64,000 bases of DNA from Pseudomonas sp. TMP9 (GTDB taxonomy: Bacteria > Pseudomonadota > Gammaproteobacteria > Pseudomonadales > Pseudomonadaceae): positions 3,142,001 to 3,206,000 of the forward strand of contig NZ_CP149803.1 of NCBI RefSeq assembly GCF_037943105.1, in the 5' to 3' direction. The notes under the pieces were generated by a model. The model was not told the origin of the DNA, ran no database searches, and was given only the letters and a program-made list of their open reading frames with translations. Numbering within the stretch: position 1 is the first letter of the stretch; every line of letters starts with the position of its first letter. Position numbers and translations under genes: made by a program. Of this stretch, positions 18,273 through 26,987 are shown piece by piece.

Positions 18273-18575
18273 ATGGACCTAACGCCCCGCGAAAAAGACA
18301 AACTGCTGATCTTCACCGCTGGCCTGGTGGCCGAGCGCCGCTTGGCGCGAGGGGTGAAACTCAACTACCCGGAAGCCATCGCCTACATCTCGGCCGCTCT
18401 ACTCGAAGGCGCTCGCGACGGCCAGACCGTGGCCGACCTGATGCACTTCGGCACCACACTGCTGAGCCGCGACCAAGTGATGCAAGGCATCCCGGAAATG
18501 ATCCCGGATATCCAGGTTGAAGCCACCTTCCCGGATGGCACCAAGCTGGTCACCGTCCACCAACCCATTGCGTAA
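18273..18575 (+). CDS. ureA: Urease subunit gamma
   Basis: Smallest structural subunit of the nickel urease, 100 residues, the standard length for three-subunit bacterial ureases. It starts [23 protein letters not shown] and contains [12 protein letters not shown] and [22 protein letters not shown] lies about 12 bases before the ATG. It is separated from ureB by an acetyltransferase gene instead of being adjacent, an arrangement also found in P. aeruginosa. Confidence 0.97.
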   Translation: MDLTPREKDKLLIFTAGLVAERRLARGVKLNYPEAIAYISAALLEGARDGQTVADLMHFGTTLLSRDQVMQGIPEMIPDIQVEATFPDGTKLVTVHQPIA

Positions 18576-18580
18576 TCAGC

Positions 18581-19078
18581 ATGCCTATTTATGACGCCAC
18601 TCACGCCGACCTGCCCGCCATCCTGGCCATTTACAACGAGGCGGTTGAAGCCACCACAGCCATCTGGAACGAAACCCAAGTCGACTTAGCCAACCGTCAG
18701 GCCTGGCTAGCCGAGCGAACCGCCGCGGGCTTCCCGGTATTGGTGTCTCGTAGCGACGCGGGGGAGGTACTTGGTTACGCTAGCTATGGCACCTGGCGCG
18801 CCATCGAGGGCTTTCGTCACACCGTCGAACACTCGGTGTATGTGCGCAGTGACCAACGCGGCCAGGGCCTGGGCCCACAATTGATGCACGCACTGATCGA
18901 GCGCGCAAAGCAGGCAGGCCTGCACGTCATGGTCGCGGCCATCGAGAGCGGCAACAGCGCCTCGATCCGCCTGCACCAGCGCGCAGGCTTTGTCACCACC
19001 GGCCAGATGCCGCAAGTCGGTCGCAAATTTGGCCGTTGGCTTGATCTGACCTTTATGCAATTGATGCTGGAGCAATAG
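18581..19078 (+). CDS. GNAT acetyltransferase (methionine sulfoximine/phosphinothricin type)
   Basis: A 165-residue GCN5-related N-acetyltransferase. The acetyl-CoA loop reads [14 protein letters not shown], and the N-terminal [14 protein letters not shown] with TTAIWNE is typical of the Pat/Bar subgroup. The positional counterpart in P. aeruginosa (PA4866) was shown to acetylate L-methionine sulfoximine and sulfone, which are glutamine synthetase inhibitors; substrate here is inferred. It is embedded in the urease operon, five bases after ureA and four bases before ureB, so it is coexpressed with nitrogen assimilation. Confidence 0.88.
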   Translation: MPIYDATHADLPAILAIYNEAVEATTAIWNETQVDLANRQAWLAERTAAGFPVLVSRSDAGEVLGYASYGTWRAIEGFRHTVEHSVYVRSDQRGQGLGPQLMHALIERAKQAGLHVMVAAIESGNSASIRLHQRAGFVTTGQMPQVGRKFGRWLDLTFMQLMLEQ

Positions 19079-19082
19079 CGCA

Positions 19083-19391
19083 ATGATCCCCGGTGAATAC
19101 CAGATCCAGGACGGCGACATCGAGCTCAACGTCGGACGCCGCACCCACACACTGACGGTGGCCAACAGCGGTGACCGGCCGATTCAGGTCGGCTCGCACT
19201 ACCATTTTTTTGAAAGCAACGACGCGCTGACCTTCGACCGCGCTGCCACGCGCGGCATGCGCCTGAATATCCCAGCCGGCACCGCGGTGCGCTTCGAGCC
19301 CGGGCAGAGCCGCGAGGTGGAGTTGGTCGACCTGGCTGGCCACCGCCGCGTGTTCGGCTTTGCCGGGCGCGTAATGGGCAAGTTGGATTAA
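19083..19391 (+). CDS. ureB: Urease subunit beta
   Basis: Second structural subunit of urease, 102 residues. It starts [16 protein letters not shown] and has the conserved [19 protein letters not shown], the [30 protein letters not shown] region and the end [12 protein letters not shown]. Length is normal. A 177-base gap with a REP and another palindrome separates it from ureC. Confidence 0.97.
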   Translation: MIPGEYQIQDGDIELNVGRRTHTLTVANSGDRPIQVGSHYHFFESNDALTFDRAATRGMRLNIPAGTAVRFEPGQSREVELVDLAGHRRVFGFAGRVMGKLD

Positions 19392-19418
19392 ACCCGCCCA
19401 AATGGAAATGCGTTCACC

Positions 19419-19443
19419 TGTAGGAGCGGGCTTGCCCGCGAAA
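19419..19443 (+). repeat. Classical Pseudomonas REP element
   Basis: TGTAGGAGCGGGCTTGCCCG followed by CGAAA, with the GCGGGC-TT-GCCCGC palindrome. This is the REP type well known in P. fluorescens, P. putida and relatives. It is a single copy, not a REPIN pair. Confidence 0.85.
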
Positions 19444-19465
19444 GTGAGCGCCACGAACAGCCTGG

Positions 19466-19552
19466 GTAGGATGGGTGGAGCAAGCGATACCCATCGCCAA
19501 AACCGAACCAAGCATTGATGGGTTACGCCGCGTTGCGTCTAACCCATCCTAC
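19466..19552 (+). repeat. Family A-like palindrome before ureC
   Basis: Outer arms GTAGGATGGGT (19466) and ACCCATCCTAC (to 19552) are perfectly inverted, with inner copies ATACCCATCGCC and TGATGGGTTACG. It is related to family A in ends (GTAGG...CCTAC) but has a distinct core. It ends 16 bases before the ureC ATG. Confidence 0.7.
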
Positions 19553-19568
19553 GGACAGGACTCACAGC

Positions 19569-21269
19569 ATGAAAATCTCCCGCCAAGCCTATGCCGATAT
19601 GTTCGGCCCCACCGTCGGCGATAAAGTGCGCCTGGCCGATACCGAGTTGTGGATCGAGGTGGAAAAAGACTTCACCACCTACGGCGAGGAAGTGAAATTC
19701 GGCGGCGGCAAAGTGATCCGCGACGGCATGGGCCAAGGCCAACTCTGCGCCGCGGATGTGGTCGACACCCTGATCACCAACGCGCTGATCATCGACCACT
19801 GGGGCATCGTCAAAGCTGACGTAGGCCTCAAAGACGGCCGCATCGCCGCCATCGGTAAGGCTGGCAACCCGGACATCCAACCCGACGTGACCATCGCCAT
19901 CGGCGCCGGCACTGAAGTGATCGCCGGTGAAGGCATGATCCTCACCGCTGGCGGCATCGACAGCCATATCCACTTTATCTGCCCACAACAGATCGAAGAG
20001 GCGTTGATGAGCGGCGTCACCACCATGATCGGTGGCGGTACGGGACCGGCCACCGGCACCAACGCCACCACTTGCACCTCCGGCCCTTGGCACATGGCGC
20101 GCATGCTGCAGGCCGCCGATGCCTTCCCGATGAACATGGGCTTTACCGGCAAGGGCAACGCCTCTTTGCCAGAGCCTTTGATCGAGCAGGTTAAGGCTGG
20201 CGCCATCGGCCTCAAGCTGCATGAAGACTGGGGCACCACCCCGGCGGCTATCGATAATTGCCTGAATGTAGCCGACCAATTTGATGTGCAGGTGGCGATT
20301 CACACCGACACGCTGAATGAATCCGGCTTCGTCGAAACCACCCTCGGCGCGTTCAAGGGCCGCACCATCCACACCTACCACACCGAAGGCGCCGGTGGCG
20401 GTCACGCGCCAGACATCATCAAGGCCTGCGGCTTCCCCAACGTGCTGCCCAGCTCGACCAACCCGACCCGGCCGTTCACCAAGAACACCATCGACGAACA
20501 CCTGGACATGCTTATGGTCTGCCATCACCTCGACCCAAGCATCGCCGAGGACGTGGCCTTTGCCGAAAGCCGCATCCGCCGTGAAACCATCGCCGCCGAG
20601 GACATCCTGCATGACCTCGGCGCGTTCAGCATGATCAGCTCCGACAGCCAGGCCATGGGCCGTGTCGGCGAGGTGATCACCCGCACCTGGCAGACCGCCG
20701 ACAAGATGCACAAACAACGCGGCCCGCTGGAAGGCGATGGCCCCGGCAACAGCAACTTCCGGGTTAAACGCTACATCGCCAAGTACACCATCAACCCAGC
20801 CATCACTCACGGCATCAGCCACGAAGTCGGCTCGATTGAAGTGGGTAAATGGGCGGATTTAGTGCTCTGGCGCCCGGCATTCTTTGGCGTGAAACCGACG
20901 CTGATTTTGAAAGGGGGCGCGATTGCCGCCAGCCTGATGGGCGACGCCAACGCCTCGATCCCCACCCCGCAGCCGGTGCATTACCGACCGATGTTTGCCA
21001 GCTACGGTGGCAGCCGTCACGCCACCTGCTTCACCTTTATCAGCCAAGCTGCATTTGACGCCGGCGTGCCTGAGCAGCTGGGCTTGCAGAAGAAAATTGG
21101 CGTGGTCAAAGGCTGCCGCACCTTAAAAAAGAGCGATTTGATCCACAACGATTACCTGCCGAACATCGAGGTCGACGCGCAGAACTATCAGGTTAAAGCC
21201 GATGGCCAGCTGCTCTGGTGCGAACCCGCCGAGGTGCTGCCGATGGCGCAGCGCTATTTCCTCTTTTAG
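19569..21269 (+). CDS. ureC: Urease subunit alpha (catalytic)
   Basis: Catalytic subunit that hydrolyses urea to ammonia and carbamate at a two-nickel site. The 566 residues are the normal length. Visible active-site elements are HIHF near the N-terminal third, the carbamylated lysine K216 in [33 protein letters not shown] and the mobile flap MVCHHLDPS with Cys318 and His319. ATG 19569 ([15 protein letters not shown]) follows AGGAC; an upstream ATG at 19515 would translate the palindrome. It is the last gene of the urease cluster. Confidence 0.98.
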   Translation: MKISRQAYADMFGPTVGDKVRLADTELWIEVEKDFTTYGEEVKFGGGKVIRDGMGQGQLCAADVVDTLITNALIIDHWGIVKADVGLKDGRIAAIGKAGNPDIQPDVTIAIGAGTEVIAGEGMILTAGGIDSHIHFICPQQIEEALMSGVTTMIGGGTGPATGTNATTCTSGPWHMARMLQAADAFPMNMGFTGKGNASLPEPLIEQVKAGAIGLKLHEDWGTTPAAIDNCLNVADQFDVQVAIHTDTLNESGFVETTLGAFKGRTIHTYHTEGAGGGHAPDIIKACGFPNVLPSSTNPTRPFTKNTIDEHLDMLMVCHHLDPSIAEDVAFAESRIRRETIAAEDILHDLGAFSMISSDSQAMGRVGEVITRTWQTADKMHKQRGPLEGDGPGNSNFRVKRYIAKYTINPAITHGISHEVGSIEVGKWADLVLWRPAFFGVKPTLILKGGAIAASLMGDANASIPTPQPVHYRPMFASYGGSRHATCFTFISQAAFDAGVPEQLGLQKKIGVVKGCRTLKKSDLIHNDYLPNIEVDAQNYQVKADGQLLWCEPAEVLPMAQRYFLF

Positions 21270-21291
21270 CAAAGCCACGGGGATGACCCGG

Positions 21292-22077
21292 CTAACGACC
21301 TACCTCGATCTGCAGTAACTCATCCGGCACCTGCTGGCCGGGAAACCAGTGCTGGAAAGTCGAGGTAAAGCTGCCGTCGCGTTTGGTCTCATCAAGGGCG
21401 CGCTGCCAGCGCTCGACCACTTGCGGGTCAGTCTTCAGGGAAAACGCTAGATAAGACTGGTGCTGGAGAAAAACGAACTGAGGCTCGACCTGCTCCGGCG
21501 TCATGCCCACCATGGCCAGCATTCCGGGTAAGGCCATCTCACTGACCGCCAGCACATCGGCTCGTCCAGCACTGAACATTTGCATCATTATGTCCGGAGC
21601 GGTCACCGTGTAGATATTATTGAAGCCCTTAGTCTGCAGGTACTCGTAGCTGTACCACTGACGCGGCAGGACTAACACCCCAGCAGCCGCCGCCTCTTCA
21701 AGGCTGGTGATACGAATGCCAGAGCTCTTGAGCGTGTAGAAGCGACTGCGCGTGTGGGTAAGGGGCCCTACCCACTGAAACAACTTTTCACGGGCTGGAA
21801 TGCGCGCGGTGGTAAAAACGACCGCATTGGCATCAACTTGTGCCTTGGCATAGCCGCGCGTCCAGGGTCCTAGCTCAATATCTGTACTATCCCCCGTGCG
21901 GATCGCCAACTCCTTGATGATCTCCGTGGAAAAACCACTCACCTGACCGGCACGACTGATATTCAGCGGTGGGTTTTCCTCGGTGTACAGGCGCAACTCA
22001 ACAGCGAAGCAGAGCTGCCCGTAGAGCAACACCAAGCACACAGCCAATAAGCCACTTCGTGCAGATATAAAGGACAT
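21292..22077 (-). CDS. Orphan solute-binding protein, family 3 type
   Basis: A 261-residue periplasmic protein with a signal peptide (about 1-25, ending GQLCFA) and a bacterial extracellular solute-binding protein family 3 fold: ELRLYTEENPPLNI, SGFSTEIIKELA, ARIPAREKLFQWVGPL, AGRADVLAVSEMALP. No permease or ATPase gene is adjacent, so it may serve a distant transporter or act as a sensor input; the ligand is unknown. AAAGGA lies before the ATG. It converges with ureC, separated by 22 bases with no obvious terminator. Confidence 0.82.
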   Translation of the reverse strand: MSFISARSGLLAVCLVLLYGQLCFAVELRLYTEENPPLNISRAGQVSGFSTEIIKELAIRTGDSTDIELGPWTRGYAKAQVDANAVVFTTARIPAREKLFQWVGPLTHTRSRFYTLKSSGIRITSLEEAAAAGVLVLPRQWYSYEYLQTKGFNNIYTVTAPDIMMQMFSAGRADVLAVSEMALPGMLAMVGMTPEQVEPQFVFLQHQSYLAFSLKTDPQVVERWQRALDETKRDGSFTSTFQHWFPGQQVPDELLQIEVGR

Positions 22078-22302
22078 AGCGATCAGACCGCCCAGAGGTA
22101 CACATACTCAGCATAGTAGCTGCGCTATTCATGCAGCGCAGGGTTCAATGTGCAGTAGGCAAGCACATTGGCTAACGTGACTGGGTGCCCTTGCGGCCCG
22201 CCGGTTTAGCCGCCGAAGTTGGCCTTCTCCCGATCCGACTCAGTCTGGAAGGCTCCGCATAAGCGCACGCCCGGCGCATCTCAAGCCCACAGGTCGCGCT
22301 AT

Positions 22303-23154
22303 TTATTCCTTAACCTCCATAAATTCGCGGGCCCAAACGATGTAATCCTCGGGCTGGGTGTACGTGTGGGTCAGTTCGGTGGCATTGAGGTCGCAGAGTT
22401 GGGCGCCGCGCTGCTCGCGCAGGCAGTCATAGGTGGCTTTGATCGCGGCGAAATAGGCCGCGTGGCCGTTGACCACAATGCGCACACCCAGGCTCGCTAA
22501 GCGCGCGTTATCACGCAGCTTGGGGTTGCCGTAGGTGACCAACATCAGCGGGATGCTCAGCGCCGCTGCAAATTGCTGCAGATGGTCAAAGTCTTCGACG
22601 CCAACCAGGCAAATCGCGTCGGCACCGGCTGTTTGATATGCCTGAATACGACGAATCAGCTCGCTGGCCTCCAACACGCCGGCATGGGTGCGCGCGATAA
22701 TCGCCAAATCCGGATCGACCCGCGCCTCCAGTGCTGCGCGAATTTTGCCGACGCCCTCGTCGATGCTGATCAGGTCGGTGGATTTGCGCCCAAACTGCGC
22801 CGGCAATAAGGTGTCTTCAATGGTCAGTGCAGCGATCCCGGCACGCTCTAACTCGACCACCGTGCGCATCACATTCAGCGCGTTACCGTAGCCGTGGTCA
22901 GCATCCGCAATGACCGGCAGGCGGCTTACACGGCCAATTCGGGTAGCCTGCTCAACAAACTCGCTCAGGGTAATCAACGCGAAGTCTGGGGCCGCCAGAA
23001 CTTGTAGTGAAGCTACAGAACCACCCAAAATGCCCACCTCAAAACCGAGATCGGCAGCGATGCGCGCCGCCATCGGATCAAACACAGAGGCCGTGTGATA
23101 GCAGCTATTTGACCCGAGAAGCGCGCGAAGGTCGTGATGCGAGGCTCTTTGCAT
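22303..23154 (-). CDS. Oxaloacetate decarboxylase-like (isocitrate lyase/PEP mutase superfamily)
   Basis: A 283-residue TIM-barrel enzyme of the PEP mutase/isocitrate lyase superfamily. Key stretches are [28 protein letters not shown], the metal-site [29 protein letters not shown] and [14 protein letters not shown]. By gene order and pattern it corresponds to P. aeruginosa PA4872, which was shown to decarboxylate oxaloacetate and which lacks the catalytic cysteine loop of the lyases. The exact substrate here is inferred. A 15-base palindrome lies about 45 bases before its start. Confidence 0.85.
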   Translation of the reverse strand: MQRASHHDLRALLGSNSCYHTASVFDPMAARIAADLGFEVGILGGSVASLQVLAAPDFALITLSEFVEQATRIGRVSRLPVIADADHGYGNALNVMRTVVELERAGIAALTIEDTLLPAQFGRKSTDLISIDEGVGKIRAALEARVDPDLAIIARTHAGVLEASELIRRIQAYQTAGADAICLVGVEDFDHLQQFAAALSIPLMLVTYGNPKLRDNARLASLGVRIVVNGHAAYFAAIKATYDCLREQRGAQLCDLNATELTHTYTQPEDYIVWAREFMEVKE

Positions 23155-23198
23155 GGGAATGCACCATCAGTCAGGAGTAGGCTTTAGGCGTGCAAATA

Positions 23199-23213
23199 TG
23201 TAGTAAAACTACA
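23199..23213 (-). promoter_or_regulatory. Operator-like palindrome upstream of the oxaloacetate decarboxylase gene
   Basis: TGTAGT-AAA-ACTACA, perfect 6-base arms with a 3-base centre, lies 45 bases before the ATG. The size and AT-rich setting suit a dimeric repressor site near a promoter. The regulator is unknown. Confidence 0.45.
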
Positions 23214-23269
23214 AAATCAGCCAGCGACCATACGCCCACCTTCACTGCCTGCGGCCGCTTGGGCGTGTA

Positions 23270-24268
23270 TCAACCTAATTCAGCCGGCAACCGCGGGCCA
23301 AAGCCCGCGCCCGTGAGCAGCCCATAAGCCACCCACAGCATCACCGCAACATAGAGTAAACGCGGAATCCAGGTGGCCAGTTGCTCAGTCAGGCTATCCA
23401 GCTTCTGGGTTTCTACCTTGGCATAGTTGAGCAAACTGGCCGGCAGGGTGCCGCTGGCCTCGCCCGTGCGGATCAAGCCAAGTGCCAAGCCGTGCCCAGG
23501 AAAGTCCAGTGTCGCCAATGCCTCAGCCAAGGACTGGCCATGCTGAATGGCCTGTTGCACGCGACTGAAGCGCTGGCGCAGCGGTGCATCGCTGATCACT
23601 GCGCAGGCTTTAGGAAGGGCCTCCAGCATGGGCATGCCGGCTTCCAGCATCAGCCCAAGGCTGTCGAAAAAATCACGCACGCTGCGCCTTTGCAGCGCCG
23701 GGCCGAACACCGGCAGCCTTGCCAGCCAATCATCTAGGAATGAAGCGCGACTGCTTGTCGCGTCAGCGCGCCGCAGATAAAGCTTGCGCCCCACACCATA
23801 GAGCGAACTCAGCACCAGCAGCGGCGCCAGCACGCCCCATAGATAACCGGCAATGCTTAACTGGCCACCCACCAGCGCCGGCAGCGGCTGAATAAAAAGG
23901 GCTAACAGCAACACGACAGCCGGCAACAGCAGGCGTGATTTCACGGTGGCGGCCTGACGGGCCTGCCGCGTGTAACGCTGGGCCAGACGCTGATAGACCG
24001 TGGCCAGGCAACCACTGGCTTGGGCGGCGCGCAACACGCTGCCATCCAGCTGGCTGAACAACCCGCTGCGCAATCCGGCGCTGGCGATATTGCTGCCTGC
24101 GGCGATCTGTGTGTGCAGGCCGGCCAGTGCGGCGCGTGCCCTTTTCGGCAACTGCAGGCTGAGCAACGCCCGCTCAACCGGCACACCGGCCTTTTCCATC
24201 GCGGCCAGATGCGCGAACAACTGAGCGCGTGCGGCAAGATCAAGCAAGGCAGAACGCGGTGTGGGCAT
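23270..24268 (-). CDS. Orphan GspF/PilC-like inner-membrane protein
   Basis: A 332-residue protein with two type II secretion F domains: LFAHLAAMEKAGVPVERALLSL (N-terminal copy) and FFDSLGLMLEAGMPMLEALPKAC (C-terminal copy), each followed by the ALAxLDFPGH and GEASGTL type helices. Membrane segments lie near residues 115-160 and at the C-terminus. GspF/PilC proteins are the polytopic base of type II secretion and type IV pilus machines, but no other such gene is nearby. ATG 24268 is chosen over an upstream TTG. Its partners cannot be told from this window. Confidence 0.8.
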   Translation of the reverse strand: MPTPRSALLDLAARAQLFAHLAAMEKAGVPVERALLSLQLPKRARAALAGLHTQIAAGSNIASAGLRSGLFSQLDGSVLRAAQASGCLATVYQRLAQRYTRQARQAATVKSRLLLPAVVLLLALFIQPLPALVGGQLSIAGYLWGVLAPLLVLSSLYGVGRKLYLRRADATSSRASFLDDWLARLPVFGPALQRRSVRDFFDSLGLMLEAGMPMLEALPKACAVISDAPLRQRFSRVQQAIQHGQSLAEALATLDFPGHGLALGLIRTGEASGTLPASLLNYAKVETQKLDSLTEQLATWIPRLLYVAVMLWVAYGLLTGAGFGPRLPAELG

Positions 24269-24519
24269 GACCAGACTCAATCAAATGGCGGGTGGCAACC
24301 CGCAACAGGCGCCAGATTAGCAGGCCTTGCAGCGCGACTTACGCCCCTGCAACGGCCCACGCTGTTTTTTTGCAAAACGGCAACAGGCTGACTTCGCCCA
24401 CAGCGTGAAGACCCAGTCGACCCATCACTCATACTTTTTCACACTCCAGACGACGGCCGGGCTGGTAGCCGCCGCCCAAGCAGGCGATGATCGCGCCTCA
24501 TTCCCGCACCTTGAATACC

Positions 24520-25248
24520 ATGACCGATACCACGCCAAGCACTCAGGCCACGCACAAACCTCGCCCGCTGATCGATTTGCTAGTCAGCATCGTGATTCCC
24601 TCTGTGATTTTGATGAAGCTCAGCAGTGAAGCCAAGCTCGGTGCTGACGGCGCGCTGATGCTGGCCTTAGCGTTCCCGCTGGGTTGGGGCAGCTTTGAGC
24701 TGCTCAAGTACCGCAAATTCAACTTTATCGCCCTGCTTGGCTTGGTCAGCGTGCTGCTTACCGGCGGCATCGGCCTGCTTAAGCTGGACAATCAGTGGCT
24801 GGCGATTAAAGAGGCCGCAATTCCAGGGGTAATCGGCATCGCCGTGCTGGTCTCAACCTACACGCGCTACCCGCTGATCCGCACTATGTTGTTCAACAAA
24901 AACGTGCTTAACGTAGACAAGATTCACCAGCGCTTGGAACAAGCCGGCAACACCGAGCAATTCGAGGCGCGCCTGCTCAGGGCCACTTACTTGCTCAGTG
25001 GCACGTTCTTCTTTTCCTCGGCGATGAATTACGCGCTGGCCAAGTGGATTGTGATCAGCCCGGCCGGCAGCGAGGCCTTCAATGCTGAACTGGGGCGGAT
25101 GAATCTGCTCAGCTATCCAATGATCGCGATCCCGTCGATGATCATGCTGATGGGCCTCTTCTATTACCTGTGGCGCACCATCCACGGCCTCACAGGCCTT
25201 AAGCTGGAAGATGTGATGGCCAATGCTGAGCACGAAAAACAGCCCTAA
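24520..25248 (+). CDS. VC0807-type membrane protein
   Basis: A 242-residue protein with about six hydrophobic segments and a recognisable VC0807-like pattern (PLIDLLVSIVIPSVILMKLSSE, FPLGWGSFELLKYRKFNFIALLGLVSVLLTGGIGLLKLDNQW, KEAAIPGVIGIAVLVSTYTRYPLIRTMLFNK). Function is not known. ATG 24520 (MTDTTPS) is chosen; ATG 24487 would add 11 residues, and neither has a good ribosome-binding site. It starts a run of three + strand membrane-protein genes. Confidence 0.75.
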   Translation: MTDTTPSTQATHKPRPLIDLLVSIVIPSVILMKLSSEAKLGADGALMLALAFPLGWGSFELLKYRKFNFIALLGLVSVLLTGGIGLLKLDNQWLAIKEAAIPGVIGIAVLVSTYTRYPLIRTMLFNKNVLNVDKIHQRLEQAGNTEQFEARLLRATYLLSGTFFFSSAMNYALAKWIVISPAGSEAFNAELGRMNLLSYPMIAIPSMIMLMGLFYYLWRTIHGLTGLKLEDVMANAEHEKQP

Positions 25249-25272
25249 ACAGCGCCGCCCAGCCGCCAACCG

Positions 25273-25710
25273 ATGCTGACCTTTTCAGCTTATCTGAGTC
25301 TGTTTATCTCGGCCCTAGGCGCCGCCACACTGCTGCCGCTGCAATCGGAAAGCGTGCTGGTAGCCTTACTTCTCAGCCAGGCTTATTCGCCTTGGGCACT
25401 GCTGGCGGTGGCCAGCGTCGGTAATATTCTCGGCGCGCTGCTTAACTGGTTGCTCGGCCGCTACCTTGAACACTTTCGCCATAAAACATGGTTCCCGGTC
25501 AGTGCCGCGCGCCTGCAGCAAGCGCAGCGCGGTTACGCCCGCTATGGCCGCTGGTCGTTACTGCTCAGCTGGGTGCCGATTATCGGTGACCCACTGACCT
25601 TGGTGGCGGGGGTGATGCGCGAACGCCTATGGATTTTCCTGTTGATCGTCGGTTTGGCGAAAACAGCCCGTTACGCGCTGCTGGCTGCGTTGACCCTCAA
25701 CTGGGCCTAA
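25273..25710 (+). CDS. YqaA-family (DedA-related) membrane protein
   Basis: A 145-residue protein of the YqaA/SNARE-associated (VTT) superfamily: SALGAATLLPLQSESVLVALL, then GNILGALLNWLLGRYL and WVPIIGDPLTLVAGVMR. Such proteins are small inner-membrane proteins related to the DedA scramblase group; a lipid-handling role is possible but unproven. It starts 24 bases after the VC0807-type gene and probably shares its transcript. Confidence 0.85.
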   Translation: MLTFSAYLSLFISALGAATLLPLQSESVLVALLLSQAYSPWALLAVASVGNILGALLNWLLGRYLEHFRHKTWFPVSAARLQQAQRGYARYGRWSLLLSWVPIIGDPLTLVAGVMRERLWIFLLIVGLAKTARYALLAALTLNWA

Positions 25711-25858
25711 GCAAGCACGGCGGCGACAGGCACCGCATTGGTACGCTCAGGGCGCTGGGCGCGCGCAAAGGTTGAGCATCTGCCAGGCCTCCGCGATACT
25801 GCGCCGCCACCGCCCAGGCCGCGCACAAGCCCAACCCCAGAACGAAGGAGTGATCACC

Positions 25859-25879
25859 GTGGTGCTGCAGCCGTTATGA
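25859..25879 (+). other. Possible mini-ORF (VVLQPL) coupled to the YbhN-type gene
   Basis: AAGGAG at 25845-25850 is eight bases before GTG 25859, which opens a six-codon frame ending in TGA at 25877-25879. That stop overlaps the ATG of the next gene (ATGA). The only good ribosome-binding site in this stretch therefore serves the mini-frame, suggesting translational coupling, or the ATG is used with a distant site. The frame is also open leftward to about 25712 but lacks an ATG. Confidence 0.25.
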
Positions 25880-26829
25880 AAAGAAGTGAGCTGATCTGGA
25901 CCCTGGTGGGCCTGTGCGCCGTTGGACTGTCGGGCTACTTGCTCTACCAGCAAGTGCGCACGATTTCTCTGGATGAAATCGCTGACAGCCTGGGCGCCAT
26001 TACACGCCTGCATTGGTTACTCGCGGCCGGTGCAACCTTGGGCGCTTATGCTGCCCTGGCATGGTATGACCGCATTGCCTTGGCGCATTTGGGTAAACAG
26101 ATCCCTTGGCGCTTTGTCAGCCTGTGCGCCTTCACCACCTACGCACTGGCGCACAATATTGGCGCGTCGGTGTTCTCTGGCGCACTGGTGCGCTACCGCG
26201 CCTACCGCAGCAGGGGCATGACGCCAGCGGAAATCGGCATCCTGATCGTCTTCTGCTCCTTTACCTTTGCCCTCGGCACCCTGCTCGCCAGCGGCTGCGT
26301 GTTGCTGCTAGAGCCGCAGCTGATTCATCGCGTCGCCGATGTCAGCCCACGGGTATCAGAGACGATCGGTGCGCTCCTGCTGGTGTTGGTGGCGCTCTAC
26401 GTGCTGGGCTCTTGGCGGCAATTTAAACCCTTGCATTGGGGCAAGCTGCATATTGAATACCCACGACTGCGAATTGTCGGCCGGCAGCTGCTAGCCGGGC
26501 CGATTGAGCTGGCCTGTGCGGCAGCGATCATTTACTTCGCCCTGCCGACGGAACATAACCCGGGGTACTTCGTGGTGTTCGGCGTATTCCTGGCCTCGTT
26601 CTCACTGGCGCTTTTATCCCACGCGCCCGGCGGCTTAGGCGTACTCGAAGTGACCTTTCTGGCGGCCATGCCCGAATTACCGACAGCAGACGTCCTCGCG
26701 GCACTGATCGTCTTTCGCGGCTTTTACCTGCTGCTGCCGTTAGCCCTGTCCCTGCTGATAGTGCTGGGTTTCGAATGGACGCAGTGGCAGAGCCGCCATA
26801 AAGACAGCAACAGCGCCACCCCGCACTAA
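25876..26829 (+). CDS. YbhN/UPF0104-type (lysylphosphatidylglycerol synthase-like) membrane protein
   Basis: A 317-residue polytopic inner-membrane protein with about eight helices and the flippase-like family pattern: CAFTTYALAHNIGASVFSGALVRYRAYRSRGM, then LLSHAPGGLGVLEVTFLAAMP and the final LIVFRGFYLLLPLALSLLIVLGFE. These correspond to the membrane part of lysylphosphatidylglycerol synthases without the catalytic domain; lipid translocation is a plausible role. ATG 25876 is preferred; a GTG at 25738 would add 46 proline- and arginine-rich residues with no family match. Confidence 0.8.
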   Translation: MKRSELIWTLVGLCAVGLSGYLLYQQVRTISLDEIADSLGAITRLHWLLAAGATLGAYAALAWYDRIALAHLGKQIPWRFVSLCAFTTYALAHNIGASVFSGALVRYRAYRSRGMTPAEIGILIVFCSFTFALGTLLASGCVLLLEPQLIHRVADVSPRVSETIGALLLVLVALYVLGSWRQFKPLHWGKLHIEYPRLRIVGRQLLAGPIELACAAAIIYFALPTEHNPGYFVVFGVFLASFSLALLSHAPGGLGVLEVTFLAAMPELPTADVLAALIVFRGFYLLLPLALSLLIVLGFEWTQWQSRHKDSNSATPH

Positions 26830-26840
26830 AACACCCAACC

Positions 26841-26856
26841 CTGCAGATATCTGCAG
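26841..26856. repeat. 16-base perfect palindrome
   Basis: CTGCAGATATCTGCAG, 12 bases after the YbhN-type stop. Its role is unknown; it could be an operator for the Hsp70-type gene about 130 bases downstream. Confidence 0.4.
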
Positions 26857-26926
26857 CAGCATTACGCCGCGCACTCGCATAGAATGCGCGGCCGTTTTTG
26901 CTGCTCGGTCCTTTATGCGCAAGCGC

Positions 26927-26945
26927 TTAAGAGCGGTGCTCTTAA
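26927..26945 (+). other. Hairpin upstream of the Hsp70-type gene
   Basis: TTAAGAGC-GGT-GCTCTTAA: 8-base perfect arms and a 3-base loop, about 43 bases before the ATG. It is probably in the 5' leader. It lacks a T tract, so it is not an obvious terminator. Confidence 0.35.
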
Positions 26946-26987
26946 ACGGCCACAACCCCCGGTAACTTTTCAGGAACAGCGCGCCGC

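Noticed and set aside
19539-20822. 427-codon open frame antisense to ureC
   Set aside because: It is a shadow of the highly conserved urease gene; no start signal and no recognisable domain.
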